Shown piece by piece: positions 40,393 through 49,673 of a stretch of 64,000 bases of DNA. The stretch is from NCBI GenBank assembly GCA_965203835.1, contig OZ241919.1, positions 124,001 to 188,000 of the forward strand, in the 5' to 3' direction. The stretch is from CBDCFV01 sp965203835 (GTDB lineage Bacteria; Chloroflexota; Dehalococcoidia; Lucifugimonadales; UBA3495). Both the position numbers and the translations under genes were made by a program. The notes under the pieces were generated by a model that worked only from the letters and a program-made list of their open reading frames with translations, did no database searches and had not been told where the DNA came from. Position 1 is the first letter of the stretch. Every line of letters begins with the position of its first letter.

Positions 40393-41280
40393 TTATTGCC
40401 CTTCCATCCGGGCAATCAGCGTGGCACGGGCCGACTGGGCCTCTGCAAGGTCCGGCTCCAACTCCAACGCCCGGTCATAATCGGCTATGGCGTCGGTGTA
40501 GCGGCCCAGGTCAGCCAGAGCGGTGCCCCGGTTGGAATACAGATGGGCGAACGCCGGGCCCAACCGCAAAGCTTCGTCGAAGTCCGACACCGCCTGCTCC
40601 GGCTGACCCATGTTGCGGTTGGCGATGCCCCGGTTGTAAAAAGCCCTGGAGAATCTGGGCACAATCTCGACGGCCCGGGTGTAGTCCTGAACTGCGGAGG
40701 CATAGTCGTGCATGTCGCTGAACAGGTTCCCCCGGGCGTAGTGGTAGTCGGCGTCGTTGGGCCGCAGTTCTAGCGCCTTCGAGTAGTAGTCCATAGCTTG
40801 GTCGCGATTGCCCAGGTCGCGGTGGGCGATGCCAAGGTTGTAGGCGGCGTTGGACATCATGGGGTCCAACCGGAAGGCTTCGAGAAAGTCCTCTATCGCT
40901 TGGTCGTAATGCCCCAACGATATCTGTGCCACGCCCCTGGCGTAGTAGAAGTCCGCGTCTCCCGGATTGAGGTCTATGGCTTGGCTGTAGTCCAGCAGCG
41001 CCCGGTCGTACTGTTCCAAGTGGCGGCGGACGACCCCTCGGGCGTAGTAGGCCACCGCATACTCCGGGTCCACCTCCACGGCACGGCCAAACTCCTCTAC
41101 CGCCCTGACCAAGTGGCCGCGGTTCCGGTAGGCCAAGCCGCGGCAATAGTAGCCGGGAGCCAACTCCGCGTCCAGCGCCAACGCTGCGTCGAAGTCCTGT
41201 ATTGCTTGGTCAAGCAGACCTTGTTGCAGGAACAACTGCCCCCGCGCCAGGAAGTCCAATGCTTGTGGTTGTTCTGCCAT
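40393..41280 (-). CDS. Tetratricopeptide repeat (TPR) protein
   Basis: The 295 residues consist of about eight consecutive 34-residue TPR units, for example FGRAVEVDPEYAVAYYARG, YSQAIDLNPGDADFYYARG and YSKALELRPNDADYHYARG. TPR solenoids bind partner proteins. There is no signal peptide or membrane segment. It lies 15 bp downstream of the acyl-CoA synthetase gene on the minus strand, so it may assist enzymes of this operon. Specific partners are unknown. Confidence 0.92.
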   Translation of the reverse strand: MAEQPQALDFLARGQLFLQQGLLDQAIQDFDAALALDAELAPGYYCRGLAYRNRGHLVRAVEEFGRAVEVDPEYAVAYYARGVVRRHLEQYDRALLDYSQAIDLNPGDADFYYARGVAQISLGHYDQAIEDFLEAFRLDPMMSNAAYNLGIAHRDLGNRDQAMDYYSKALELRPNDADYHYARGNLFSDMHDYASAVQDYTRAVEIVPRFSRAFYNRGIANRNMGQPEQAVSDFDEALRLGPAFAHLYSNRGTALADLGRYTDAIADYDRALELEPDLAEAQSARATLIARMEGQ

Positions 41281-41295
41281 GTCGACCCGCTTGGC

Positions 41296-42957
41296 CTAGC
41301 CCGCCGAGCTTTCCTGGAACTTCCGCACCTCGTTCTCGCGGAGTTCCACGCGCCGGATTTTTCCGCTGATGGTCTTGGGCAACTCCGTCACGAACTCCAC
41401 AGACCGGGGGTACTTGTACGGGGCCGTCGATTGCCTGACATGGTCCTGTATGCTGAGGACCAACTCGTCCGAACCGACGTAGCCCGGAGCCAGGATAATG
41501 AACGCCTTGACTATGTCCCCGCGCATAGCGTCCGGACTTGCCACCACGGCTGATTCAGCCACCGCCGGATGTTCTATCAACGCGCTTTCCACCTCGAACG
41601 GACCGATGCGGTAGCCGGCCGAGATAATGACGTCATCGGTCCGTCCCACGAACCAGAAATAGCCGTCCTCATCCTTGTAGGCTTTGTCGCCAGTCAGGTA
41701 CCAGTCGCCAATAAACGAGGCTTCCATCCCTTCGGGGTATTTCCAGTATTCCCGGAACAACCCCACCGGCCGCTCCGGCTTTACCCTCACGGCAATCTGG
41801 CCCTCTTCGTTTAATGGCGATTCATTGCCCTCTTCGTCTACAACGGCAACAGTGAAACCGGGCATGGGCTTACCCATGGAACCCGGCTTGACCGGCAGGC
41901 AACGGAAGTTTCCGACCATCAGTACGGTCTCGGTCTGGCCGTACCCGTCGTAGATGGTCATGCCGGTGCCGTCCTCCCACTTCTTCATCACTTCCGGGTT
42001 CAGAGGTTCACCCGCCCCGGTGCAATGCCTCAGGTTGCTCAAGTCATACTTGGTCAAGTCCTCCAGGACCATCATCCGGTAAGCCGTGGGCGGGGCGCAA
42101 AAGCAGGTCACGCCGTACCGTTCCAGTATTCCCAGGGTTTGCGCGGCATCGAACCGTCCTCTGGCGTCGTGCTGCAACACCGCCGCGCCCTGGGTCCATT
42201 GACCGAACAGCTTGCCGTAGGCCGCTTTGGCCCAGCCGGTGTCCGACAAGGTCCATTGCAAGTCGGTGGGCTGGAGATCGTGCCAGTACTTGGCGGTCAA
42301 TGTATGGCCGATCCCGTAGGAGGCTTGGGTATGCAGCACCATCTTGGGATAGCCTACCGTCCCGGAGGTGAAGTATATGAGCAACGGGTCGTCGCTACGG
42401 GTGGGTTCCACCCCCTCCAACGTTGCCGAAGCCGATGCCATTGCCTGTTCGTAGGACGTCCAGCCCCTGCGGTCGCCGCCCACTACCATCAGATTTTGCA
42501 GGGAAGGACAGGAACCGGCGGCATCGGCCAGCTTGTCCGAGTTCTCCGAGTCGGTGATGGCCAGGTAGGCTTCCGCTTCGTTCACCCGGTACACAATGTC
42601 CGACGGAGTACACAGCGTGGTGGCGGGCATCGGCACCGCGCCCAGTTTCATCAACCCCAGCATTGCCACGTACCACTCCGGGATTCTTGGCAGCATCAGG
42701 AATACCCTGGCGCCCTTGGTGACCCCCAGGTCCTTCAGCACGTTGGCGAAGCGGTTTGACTGTACCTTCAAGTCCCAGAACGTGTGCTGCCGCGAATGTT
42801 CCCCTGACGGATCAAGTGAGATGAGGGCCAGCTTGGTCCTGTCTTCCGCCCACCTGTCCACCACGTCAAATCCGAAGTTGAAGTGCTCCGGCACTTCCAT
42901 CTTGAAGTCGCGGTAAGTCTCTTCGTAGTCCAGCATGTTTGGGGTCGATTCGCTCAT
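41296..42957 (-). CDS. AMP-dependent acyl-CoA synthetase (medium-chain/ACSM-like)
   Basis: The 553-residue ANL-superfamily enzyme has the A3 P-loop motif IYFTSGTVGYPKMVLH, the YGQTE motif, GDWYLTGDKAYKDEDGYFWF, and the C-terminal catalytic Lys in LPKTISGKIRRVELRE. It activates a carboxylic acid through its acyl-adenylate to the CoA thioester. Because it lies beside two CaiB-type CoA-transferases and a crotonase, it probably serves breakdown of an unusual acid. The intergenic gap is 60 bp to the upstream crotonase. Confidence 0.93.
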   Translation of the reverse strand: MSESTPNMLDYEETYRDFKMEVPEHFNFGFDVVDRWAEDRTKLALISLDPSGEHSRQHTFWDLKVQSNRFANVLKDLGVTKGARVFLMLPRIPEWYVAMLGLMKLGAVPMPATTLCTPSDIVYRVNEAEAYLAITDSENSDKLADAAGSCPSLQNLMVVGGDRRGWTSYEQAMASASATLEGVEPTRSDDPLLIYFTSGTVGYPKMVLHTQASYGIGHTLTAKYWHDLQPTDLQWTLSDTGWAKAAYGKLFGQWTQGAAVLQHDARGRFDAAQTLGILERYGVTCFCAPPTAYRMMVLEDLTKYDLSNLRHCTGAGEPLNPEVMKKWEDGTGMTIYDGYGQTETVLMVGNFRCLPVKPGSMGKPMPGFTVAVVDEEGNESPLNEEGQIAVRVKPERPVGLFREYWKYPEGMEASFIGDWYLTGDKAYKDEDGYFWFVGRTDDVIISAGYRIGPFEVESALIEHPAVAESAVVASPDAMRGDIVKAFIILAPGYVGSDELVLSIQDHVRQSTAPYKYPRSVEFVTELPKTISGKIRRVELRENEVRKFQESSAG

Positions 42958-43017
42958 AGCTCCCCCATGGTCTATCGTCTATTGGTGTGCATCAGCAAGA
43001 ATTGTTGTCCTGCTGCA

Positions 43018-43821
43018 TCACTGTGCCGAAGGAAAATTGGCTGGGCGTTTCTCCTTTACCGCCTGAAGCCCCTCCTTGATGTCGTGACCGAAAAAGCCCA
43101 GCATCTCCAAGGCCAGGGAGTAGTCGAACGAGGTATGTGCGCCCATCCGCAGCCACTGGTTCAGGGACCGCTTGGTCCATCTTATGGCCGACTGCGGCCC
43201 GTCGGCAAGTTTCCGCGCCACCTCCATCGCTGTGGGCATCAGCTCATCGGCTGGCACCGCCATGCTGACCAACCCGATGCGTTCGGCCTCTTTTCCATCC
43301 AGGAAATCACACGTCAGCAGGTAATACTTGGCCTTGGCCATACCGCAGAGCAGTGGCCAGATAGCAGCGGCGTGGTCTCCTGCGGCCACTCCCAAGCGCA
43401 CGTGCCCGTCGGTAATCCGGGCGTTCTCAGATGCAATGGATATATCGGCCAGCAAAGCCACCGCCAACCCGGCGCCGACGGCCACGCCGTTGATGGCGGA
43501 GATAACCGGCTTGTCCAAGTTGATGATGTTGTGGACGATGTCGCTGGCCTCCTGCATGTTGCTGGCTACGACATCGGGATTGCCGATGGCCTGTTCGATC
43601 ATCTCAAAGTCGCCGCCGGCGGAGAAGGCGTTGCCTTTCCCGGTTATGACCGCCACCCGCACGTCGGGGTCTTGCCCCAAGTCCAGCCAGATCCGGCTCA
43701 ACTCGTTGTGCAGCTTGAAGTTGGTGGCGTTCAGCACCTCCGGCCGGTCCATGGTCAAAAGGGCAATCCCGTCCTTCTTTTCAACCAGCAGGTGCTGGTA
43801 GTCTTGATAATCAACCATCAC
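43018..43821 (-). CDS. Enoyl-CoA hydratase/isomerase family protein
   Basis: The 267 residues carry the crotonase core (TMDRPEVLNATNFKLHNEL, the oxyanion hole in FSAGGDFEMIEQ and GVAVGAGLAVALLADISIAS). The second active-site region reads VRLGVAAGDHAAAIWP, with Asp at the place of the usual second Glu, as in a subgroup of EchA proteins. Expected reaction: hydration or isomerisation of an enoyl-CoA. It lies 40 bp downstream of the CoA-transferase gene in the same operon. Confidence 0.92.
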   Translation of the reverse strand: MMVDYQDYQHLLVEKKDGIALLTMDRPEVLNATNFKLHNELSRIWLDLGQDPDVRVAVITGKGNAFSAGGDFEMIEQAIGNPDVVASNMQEASDIVHNIINLDKPVISAINGVAVGAGLAVALLADISIASENARITDGHVRLGVAAGDHAAAIWPLLCGMAKAKYYLLTCDFLDGKEAERIGLVSMAVPADELMPTAMEVARKLADGPQSAIRWTKRSLNQWLRMGAHTSFDYSLALEMLGFFGHDIKEGLQAVKEKRPANFPSAQ

Positions 43822-43861
43822 ATCCTCGTAACGTTACGTGGGTCAACCGCCTGTCCCTTGG

Positions 43862-45103
43862 CTAGTAGATTACCCCTTCAGAAGCCAAGCGGGAGATTTC
43901 TGCTTGCTCCATTCCGAGAAGCTCTCCGAACACGTAGGGGTTGTCCTCGCCGATATTGCTGTAGTGGCCGTACTCCATGGGTGTCCCGGAAAGATGCGCC
44001 GGCGACGCCCAGCCAACGCCGGACCCTTCCTCCCACTCGGAAGCTACCTTGCCTCGCTCAGCCAGATAGTAGTTGGTGTCCCGGTAGAACCCCCTCTCCC
44101 TCAGATGGGCGTTGTCGTGAAGGTCCTGTCCCTGTGAGACAATGCTGGCCGCAACGCCGGCGTCCTGCAATTTTGCCATGACCTCACCAGTCTCCTGTTC
44201 ACTGGTCCATTGGCTGATCAATTCGTCCAACTCGTCTTGGTTCTCCATCCGCGCCACCATGCTGGAGAAACGGTCTTCCTGTGTCCATGACGGGTTGCCC
44301 AATACTCCGCAAAATGCCGCCCATTCCTGATCGTTGCGGACGACGATGGCGCAGTACCTGTCGTCCCCCCGGCATGGATAGACCCCGTGGGGAGCAACCG
44401 CCTGGTGCCGGTTGTCCAACCGCTCTGGCAGCCTCTCGTTCAACTGGTAGTCGAGAATGGCCGGACCTGCGGTAACAGCGCCGGACTTGAAGATCGAGGA
44501 TTCCAGCGTCGCCGTCTTGCCCTGAAAGCGCCGGCGCATGAGGGCCGAAATCACGGCGAAGGGCTGGAACACGCCGGTGTGATAGTCGGAGTACGAGGTG
44601 TTGATGGTCACCGGCGCCGCGCCCGGAGGCCCGGACATGAGCGATACCCCGGACATGTGCTGCACCAGGATGCCGTAGGACTTGTAGGTGTAATACGGCC
44701 CAATGCCCCCCAAGCCCGTCTGCCACATGATGACTATATCCGGCCGCACCGCCCTGACTTCGGGGAAGTCCACCCCCCAGCGTGACAGGATGTTGCGGCG
44801 GAAGTTGGTCATGAAAACGTCGCTCACCTTGAGCAACTCCATGAGAAGTTCTCTTCCATCGGGAGTTCTTACGTCAATGGTGATGCGTTTCTTGTGCCTC
44901 TGGTAGTCCGGTTGGCCTGCTCCCCTCGACCAAGCGGGAATGAACGCCATCTCATCAAGGACCTTGTTGGTCTCTACCTTGATGACTTCCGCCCCCAAAG
45001 AAGCCAAAATCCTGCCGGTCAGAGGCAACGCCACGTAAGGCCCCAGCTCTACGACCCTGACCCCTTCCAATGCTTGTTTAGGCATATTTGAGCCCACGTC
45101 CAA
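43862..45103 (-). CDS. CaiB/BaiF family CoA-transferase (class III), copy 1
   Basis: The 413 residues begin with the family strand VRVVELGPYVALPLTGRILASLGAEVIKVE, recorded here as several short motifs: VRVVELGPY, LASLGAEVIKVE and the nucleophile region RPDIVIMWQTGLGGIGPYY. The enzyme moves CoA between carboxylic acids. The catalytic Asp of class III enzymes is expected around residue 180. A TTG start at 45103 has AAGGAG 10 nt upstream; an ATG at 45085 is also possible. It lies in the same operon and orientation as a second CoA-transferase. Confidence 0.9.
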   Translation of the reverse strand: MDVGSNMPKQALEGVRVVELGPYVALPLTGRILASLGAEVIKVETNKVLDEMAFIPAWSRGAGQPDYQRHKKRITIDVRTPDGRELLMELLKVSDVFMTNFRRNILSRWGVDFPEVRAVRPDIVIMWQTGLGGIGPYYTYKSYGILVQHMSGVSLMSGPPGAAPVTINTSYSDYHTGVFQPFAVISALMRRRFQGKTATLESSIFKSGAVTAGPAILDYQLNERLPERLDNRHQAVAPHGVYPCRGDDRYCAIVVRNDQEWAAFCGVLGNPSWTQEDRFSSMVARMENQDELDELISQWTSEQETGEVMAKLQDAGVAASIVSQGQDLHDNAHLRERGFYRDTNYYLAERGKVASEWEEGSGVGWASPAHLSGTPMEYGHYSNIGEDNPYVFGELLGMEQAEISRLASEGVIY

Positions 45104-45131
45104 TTAGCTGCTTCTCCTTAACCATCCATCC

Positions 45132-45182
45132 CATCATTCCCGCACAGAGCCTGCCCTCGTGAAGACGGGGGCGGGAATCCAT
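45132..45182 (+). repeat. Dispersed palindromic repeat, long form
   Basis: CATCATTCCCGCACAGAGCC... ending GGGGGCGGGAATCCA. The internal sequence (CTGCCCTCGTGAAGAC) is shared with 49518-49568. Confidence 0.8.
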
Positions 45183-45222
45183 AAGCCCCGGTCACCGAGG
45201 CTGATGGGTATTGCAACATCTG

Positions 45223-46455
45223 CTAAATGACACCCGCCGCCTGCAACTCCGCCAGTTCTCCCGCACTCAAACCCAATTCTCCCCCGTAAACCGCTTGGTT
45301 GTCCTGTCCCAACGCCGGAGCGGGACCGTCGGACGGGGCCACCTCCTCACTGTCAAAGACACCCAACGGGTATTTCAGCCGCCCCGCTTCCGTATGCTCT
45401 GCCTCAACCCAGAAGTGACTGGCCTCCAGTTGCGGGTCTTGAAGAAGGTCGGAGACATCGTTGACTGGGAGGAATACCAGGTTCCGCTTCTGCCCTTCGT
45501 GAAAAAGCTCCTCTGCGGTGAACCTTGCGGCGAAATCGACGAACAGGGCAGTGATAACGTCAATGTGGGGCGCCCGCTCCTGGTTGCCTCCCTTGTATTG
45601 CTCGTTCAGTATCTCCTCGTTGCCCGTTACTTCGTACATCCAACTCGCCAAGGCGTCCCATTCCCGCGGGGTGATCACCCCGACGGTTATCCATCCGTCC
45701 TGGCAAGGGAAGGCGCCCAACGGTATCACCAACGTGGAGTTGGTGCCTACCCTGGTAACGTTCTGCCCCATCTGCATCCACGCCAAGGCCGGGTGAGCGT
45801 CGGTATAGTAGGTGATCATGGCCTCTTGGAGAGACACGTCGATGTACTGGCCCTCCCCACCCAGCATGTCCCTATGATACAGGGCGGCCATGACAGCCAC
45901 TGCCGCGTATTGGCCTCCGGGAAAGTGGGACTGCTCGTTTCCCTGCCGCACCGGCGGGCGGTCCGGGTCGCCGGTGATTTGCATATACCCGCTTGCGGCT
46001 GAAGCAATCAGGTCGGACGACTTGTAGTCCTTCCACGGCCCGGTCTGCCCGAACGGTGAGATGGAAGCCATGACCAACCCTGGGTGGGCTTCACGCAAGG
46101 CCGCGTAACCCAACCCGAGGCCGTCCAGGTAGCCGACGGGCATGCTTTCCACAATCACGTCGGCTTGGGCAGCCAGTCTCTTGAATATGGCCTGGCCTTG
46201 CGGCGATTCCAGGTCCAGGGTGATGGAGCGTTTGTTAGTATTGTAGAACAGGAAGTAGGCGCTGCGTTCGAGGTGAGGAGCGTCGTTCGGGAATGGTCCT
46301 CTTCTGCGGCCAGGGTCGCCCGAAGGCGGCTCCACCTTGATTACATCCGCCCCATAGTCGGCCAGGAGCTTGGTGCAGAACACTCCCTGTTCGTCGGTAA
46401 GGTCCAGCACCCGGTAGGAAGGTATGAGGCTGTTTTCGGCCTTGTAGTGGACCAT
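45223..46455 (-). CDS. CaiB/BaiF family CoA-transferase (class III), copy 2
   Basis: The 410 residues contain the family segments YRVLDLTDEQGVFCTKLLAD, YGADVIKVEPP, NKRSITLDLESPQGQ and the region ALYHRDMLGGEGQYIDVSLQE that leads to the active site. Similarity to the neighbouring CoA-transferase is at the family level only. ATG at 46455 is chosen because it starts the family fold. It is the first gene of the minus-strand acyl-CoA operon and is separated from the next gene by 120 bp holding a dispersed repeat. Confidence 0.92.
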   Translation of the reverse strand: MVHYKAENSLIPSYRVLDLTDEQGVFCTKLLADYGADVIKVEPPSGDPGRRRGPFPNDAPHLERSAYFLFYNTNKRSITLDLESPQGQAIFKRLAAQADVIVESMPVGYLDGLGLGYAALREAHPGLVMASISPFGQTGPWKDYKSSDLIASAASGYMQITGDPDRPPVRQGNEQSHFPGGQYAAVAVMAALYHRDMLGGEGQYIDVSLQEAMITYYTDAHPALAWMQMGQNVTRVGTNSTLVIPLGAFPCQDGWITVGVITPREWDALASWMYEVTGNEEILNEQYKGGNQERAPHIDVITALFVDFAARFTAEELFHEGQKRNLVFLPVNDVSDLLQDPQLEASHFWVEAEHTEAGRLKYPLGVFDSEEVAPSDGPAPALGQDNQAVYGGELGLSAGELAELQAAGVI

Positions 46456-46669
46456 GGCTCTCCAATAGGCACAACACAATGAGTCCGCGCGTGCCGTGGA
46501 CCCGGACACCGCGCGTCATTGGCGTTGACTCAGCCACGCCGATTATAGGTTGGGCCGCTTTAGGGGTCAACAAACAATGACCCAACGGGTTTCCGGCCTC
46601 GGCGGGGGCTGATATTATGGTGGGCGTCAAACATATCCCCCAGCCAGCCACTGTCCAGGAGAAGGAACG

Positions 46670-47998
46670 ATGGTAGAGACCCATGACGAGTTGACCCGTT
46701 ACCAGCAAATGACTCCCAAATCACGGGAACGGTGGCTGGAGGCAACCGATTACCTGCCCGGCGGAGACAGCCGTCACTCCATCTTCTGGGACCCCTACCC
46801 GATATTCGTCGCGTCGGCGTCCGGGTGCCACGTAATCGACGCCGACGGCACGGACCGGCTGGACTTCATCAACACCATGACCACCATGATCCTCGGCCAC
46901 GCCCCCAAGCCGGTCATGGACGCGGTGAAACAGCAACTCGACGAGGGCGTGGCCTACAACGCCCCCAACTACCACCAAGTAAGCTTGGCCAAGCTGCTTT
47001 GCGAGCGGATACCCAGCTTCGACTTGGTGCGATTCACCAACTCGGGCACCGAGGCCACGTTGAACACTCTGCGGGCTGCCCGTGCCTTCACCGGAAAAAG
47101 CAAGTTCGCCAAGGTGGAGGGCGGCTACCACGGCACCCACGACGCAGTCACCGTCAGCGTCCGGGTCGATCCGGAAAAAGCCGGCGACCCGCAGCGGCCA
47201 ACTGCATTGGCGGCCAGCGAAGGCTTGGCCGAAGGTGTCACCGACCAAGTGGTGATAATCCCCTTCAATGACATCGAAGCCTCGCGGCAAATCCTCGAAG
47301 AGAACAAGGACCAACTGGCAGCGGTCATCGTCGAGCCGGTCATGGGGTCGGTAGGCATGGTACCCGGTTCCTCTGAGTTCTTGACCATGCTCCGGGACTT
47401 CACCGCCGACAACGGGATCATCCTGATATTCGACGAGGTGATCAGCTTTCGCGTAGCCCCGGGAGGCGCGCAGCAGTACTATGGCATAACGCCCGACATG
47501 ACTTCCTTGGGTAAAATCATCGGCGGTGGCTTCGCGGTGGGCGCATTCGGCGGCCGCAAAGACATCATGGACCTTTACGACCCCACCAAGGGAGCCAAGG
47601 TGTCCCACGCCGGCACCTTCAACGCCAACCCGGTGACCATGCTGGCGGGCACGGTCACCATGGAGCAATTGACCGACGACGTTTACCGGAGCTTGGCGGA
47701 ACGCACCGAGCAGTTGCGTCAGGGAATCCGGCAGGTCTGCGCGGACCTTGAAGTCCCAGTGCAGGTGACCGGACTGGGCTCACTGTTCGGGATTCATTTC
47801 ACCGATCAGCCGGTGGACGGCTACCGGGCGGTGGCCAAGGGCGACTTCAAATTGAAGAACCAAGTCTTCCTGGGGCTGATGAACGAGGGCATACTAATGG
47901 CGTCCAATCTGGTGGGGGGGCTCTCCACCGAAATAGGCGATGAAGAGATTGCCGCCTTCTTGGACGCCTTGAGACGGGTCCTGGAACGCCAGCGTTAA
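46670..47998 (+). CDS. Glutamate-1-semialdehyde 2,1-aminomutase-like aminotransferase (class III)
   Basis: The 442 residues show class III PLP enzyme motifs: DGTDRLDFINTMTTMILGHA, EATLNTLRAARAFTGKSK, FDEVISFRVAPGGAQQYYGI, the PLP lysine in SLGKIIGGGFAVGAFGG, and SHAGTFNANPVTMLAG. Sequence is of the HemL type, but single-copy HemL normally sits near haem genes; similar proteins include beta-amino acid aminotransferases, so the exact role is open. A weak -10 (TATTAT near 46614) lies upstream, with AGGAGAAGGAACG before the ATG. Confidence 0.88.
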   Translation: MVETHDELTRYQQMTPKSRERWLEATDYLPGGDSRHSIFWDPYPIFVASASGCHVIDADGTDRLDFINTMTTMILGHAPKPVMDAVKQQLDEGVAYNAPNYHQVSLAKLLCERIPSFDLVRFTNSGTEATLNTLRAARAFTGKSKFAKVEGGYHGTHDAVTVSVRVDPEKAGDPQRPTALAASEGLAEGVTDQVVIIPFNDIEASRQILEENKDQLAAVIVEPVMGSVGMVPGSSEFLTMLRDFTADNGIILIFDEVISFRVAPGGAQQYYGITPDMTSLGKIIGGGFAVGAFGGRKDIMDLYDPTKGAKVSHAGTFNANPVTMLAGTVTMEQLTDDVYRSLAERTEQLRQGIRQVCADLEVPVQVTGLGSLFGIHFTDQPVDGYRAVAKGDFKLKNQVFLGLMNEGILMASNLVGGLSTEIGDEEIAAFLDALRRVLERQR

Positions 47999-48021
47999 GG
48001 ATAATTTATCCCAGGCAATCC

Positions 48022-48351
48022 TCAGGAAACCTTGGGCCGCTTGACCCACTCCGAGTCCTTGGGATACACCGGTGTGGCGAGACTGCGCTCTATCTCTCCG
48101 TCGAACCAGTCCGCCACCTCTGCCCGCCACTTGGTGTAGTGAGGCGCGGCCCGGTGGGCTTCCACCGCGGCTTCGTCCTGGTATATCTCGTACAGGTGGA
48201 CCCGGTTGGGGTCTTCGTTGTCCTGCAGCACGTCGAATTGCAGGCAGCCCGGCTCGTCGTTGTTGGAACCCCGCGCGTCCCCTTCCAGCGACGCCATGAA
48301 GGCGTCCTTGTGCTCCGGCTTGATCTTGAAGGTAACAATCAACCCTATCAT
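48022..48351 (-). CDS. Antibiotic biosynthesis monooxygenase (ABM) domain protein
   Basis: The 109-residue dimeric alpha/beta-barrel protein has VTFKIKPEHKDAFMASLEGD, EPGCLQFDVLQDNEDPN and HLYEIYQDEAAVEAHRAAPH, typical of ABM/YgiN quinone monooxygenases. These small proteins oxidise quinols or scavenge reactive intermediates without a metal cofactor. It is convergent with the aminotransferase gene, 23 bp away. Confidence 0.9.
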   Translation of the reverse strand: MIGLIVTFKIKPEHKDAFMASLEGDARGSNNDEPGCLQFDVLQDNEDPNRVHLYEIYQDEAAVEAHRAAPHYTKWRAEVADWFDGEIERSLATPVYPKDSEWVKRPKVS

Positions 48352-48551
48352 TTCGTCTCCTCAAATGGTGTCAAATGGATACCGGGCTATAGTGTAGCCG
48401 GGTCATCTTGAGTGCACAAGCGACGGCGCGATGCAGGCTGTCCCGCGCGACTTGGCAGCCCGAGCGCTCTTGTTCCCGACTATATCGCCTGTGGATGACA
48501 TGCCATTACAAGCGTTGTAAAATGGCTGCACCTGCCAATGGGAGGTTGTTC

Positions 48552-48767
48552 ATGGCTGATATACCCATTGTTTACACGTTGACCGTATGCCCAGCCTGCG
48601 ACCATCTGCGCGCCGCTTGGGCCAGACAGGGCATCGCCTACGAGGAGAAGAGGGTCGATCAGAGCCAGGATACCCTGGACGAGGCGCTGCTCTACGGTGA
48701 CTCCGTCCCGATTATCGTCTACCCGGATGGAAAAGTGGAAATCGGGTACGACGGCAAGCGCGGTTGA
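48552..48767 (+). CDS. Glutaredoxin-like small redox protein
   Basis: The 71-residue protein has the CPAC redox motif at residues 13-16 (YTLTVCPACDHLRAAW), then GIAYEEKRVDQ and SVPIIVYPDG with the cis-Pro typical of glutaredoxin. The fold is shortened at the C-terminus. GGGAGG at 48540-48545 supports the ATG at 48552. It probably performs thiol-disulfide exchange; a second thioredoxin-fold gene lies 110 bp downstream. Confidence 0.85.
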   Translation: MADIPIVYTLTVCPACDHLRAAWARQGIAYEEKRVDQSQDTLDEALLYGDSVPIIVYPDGKVEIGYDGKRG

Positions 48768-48877
48768 GAGATAGGCTGACGGGCCGGGAGCCTGTCACCG
48801 GTTGACTGCCAAGCCTGCAAACATTGAGACAAACAAACGCCGGTCGCATAAGCGGGGCGTATGAAAGGAGTATAGAG

Positions 48878-49462
48878 ATGGTCAGGGAAACCAGCGCAGT
48901 AACCCCGGAACGGTTCTCGGAGGGCTTAACTTACGAGTCCTATATCGAGCAAATCAAGGTTAACAAGGCCAGGTTCGACGAGTTCTACAACAACTTTGGC
49001 GTTACCGCTGAGGACGCCGAGGCATTGAAAGAGTTGAGCAGCCGCCCCAACGGCCCTGCCAAGATGCTCGTGCTGGGCGAAGACTGGTGCGGCGACGTGA
49101 TCCGCGGCCTGCCGGTGCTGGCGCGCATGGCCGAGGTAGCCGGTTGGGAAATGAGCGTCTTTCCCAGGGACCAGCACCACGACATCATGAACGAGTTCCT
49201 CAAGAATGGGCAGTGGATGTCCATACCCGTTGCGGTGTTCTACACCAAGGACCACCAATACATTTGCCACTGGATTGAGCGCCCGGAGTCTGCTGAGCGG
49301 GAAATGCAGGAGATCGAGGAAGCGATACGGGCGGAGAACCCGGACATCAGCGATCCCGACTTCGGAAGAGAACGGCGCCAGCGCACCGCCGCCAGGGCGG
49401 AAGACTGGCAACAGGATAGCGTCAAGGAGATAAGGGAACTGCTGGCGAGTAGCATCAGCTAA
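48878..49462 (+). CDS. Thioredoxin-fold protein with single-Cys WCGD motif
   Basis: The 194 residues have a helical N-terminal extension, then the thioredoxin-like strand MLVLGEDWCGDVIRGLPVLA and later SIPVAVFYTKDHQYIC with the cis-Pro. The active site is WCGDV, in which the second Cys of CxxC is replaced, as in a known thioredoxin family branch of unknown function. The C-terminal region is acidic and helical. AAAGGAG precedes the ATG at 48878. Confidence 0.85.
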   Translation: MVRETSAVTPERFSEGLTYESYIEQIKVNKARFDEFYNNFGVTAEDAEALKELSSRPNGPAKMLVLGEDWCGDVIRGLPVLARMAEVAGWEMSVFPRDQHHDIMNEFLKNGQWMSIPVAVFYTKDHQYICHWIERPESAEREMQEIEEAIRAENPDISDPDFGRERRQRTAARAEDWQQDSVKEIRELLASSIS

Positions 49463-49517
49463 AGAACTACCTCAAAGCCAACTGTCTCCGCTGACAACCC
49501 ATCGTCGCTGCCGAACT

Positions 49518-49568
49518 CGTCATTCCCGCGAAGAGCCTGCCCTCGTGGAGACGGGGGCGGGAATCCAT
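49518..49568 (+). repeat. Dispersed palindromic repeat, long form
   Basis: CGTCATTCCCGCGAAGAGCC... ending GGGGGCGGGAATCCA. It shares its interior with 45132-45182. Confidence 0.85.
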
Positions 49569-49627
49569 CAGCTTCGGGCAGCGGGAACGCCGAGCCGGGC
49601 AGATAGGACTCCACGGGACAACAACTT

Positions 49628-49666
49628 CCGGGGCCGGGGTTTGAATCACCGGCCCCGGTTCTTTTT
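49628..49666 (+). terminator. Strong rho-independent terminator
   Basis: CCGGGGCCGG (49628-49637), an 11-nt loop and CCGGCCCCGG (49649-49658), a perfect 10-bp stem followed by TTCTTTTT. It ends the plus-strand redox gene pair and lies against the 3' end of the convergent MFS gene. Confidence 0.88.
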
Positions 49667-49673
49667 GTCCCGT

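Noticed and set aside
48878..49462. Possible selenocysteine or frameshift at the single-Cys WCGD motif
   Set aside because: The frame is uninterrupted and no TGA lies at this place; the single Cys form is known in the family.
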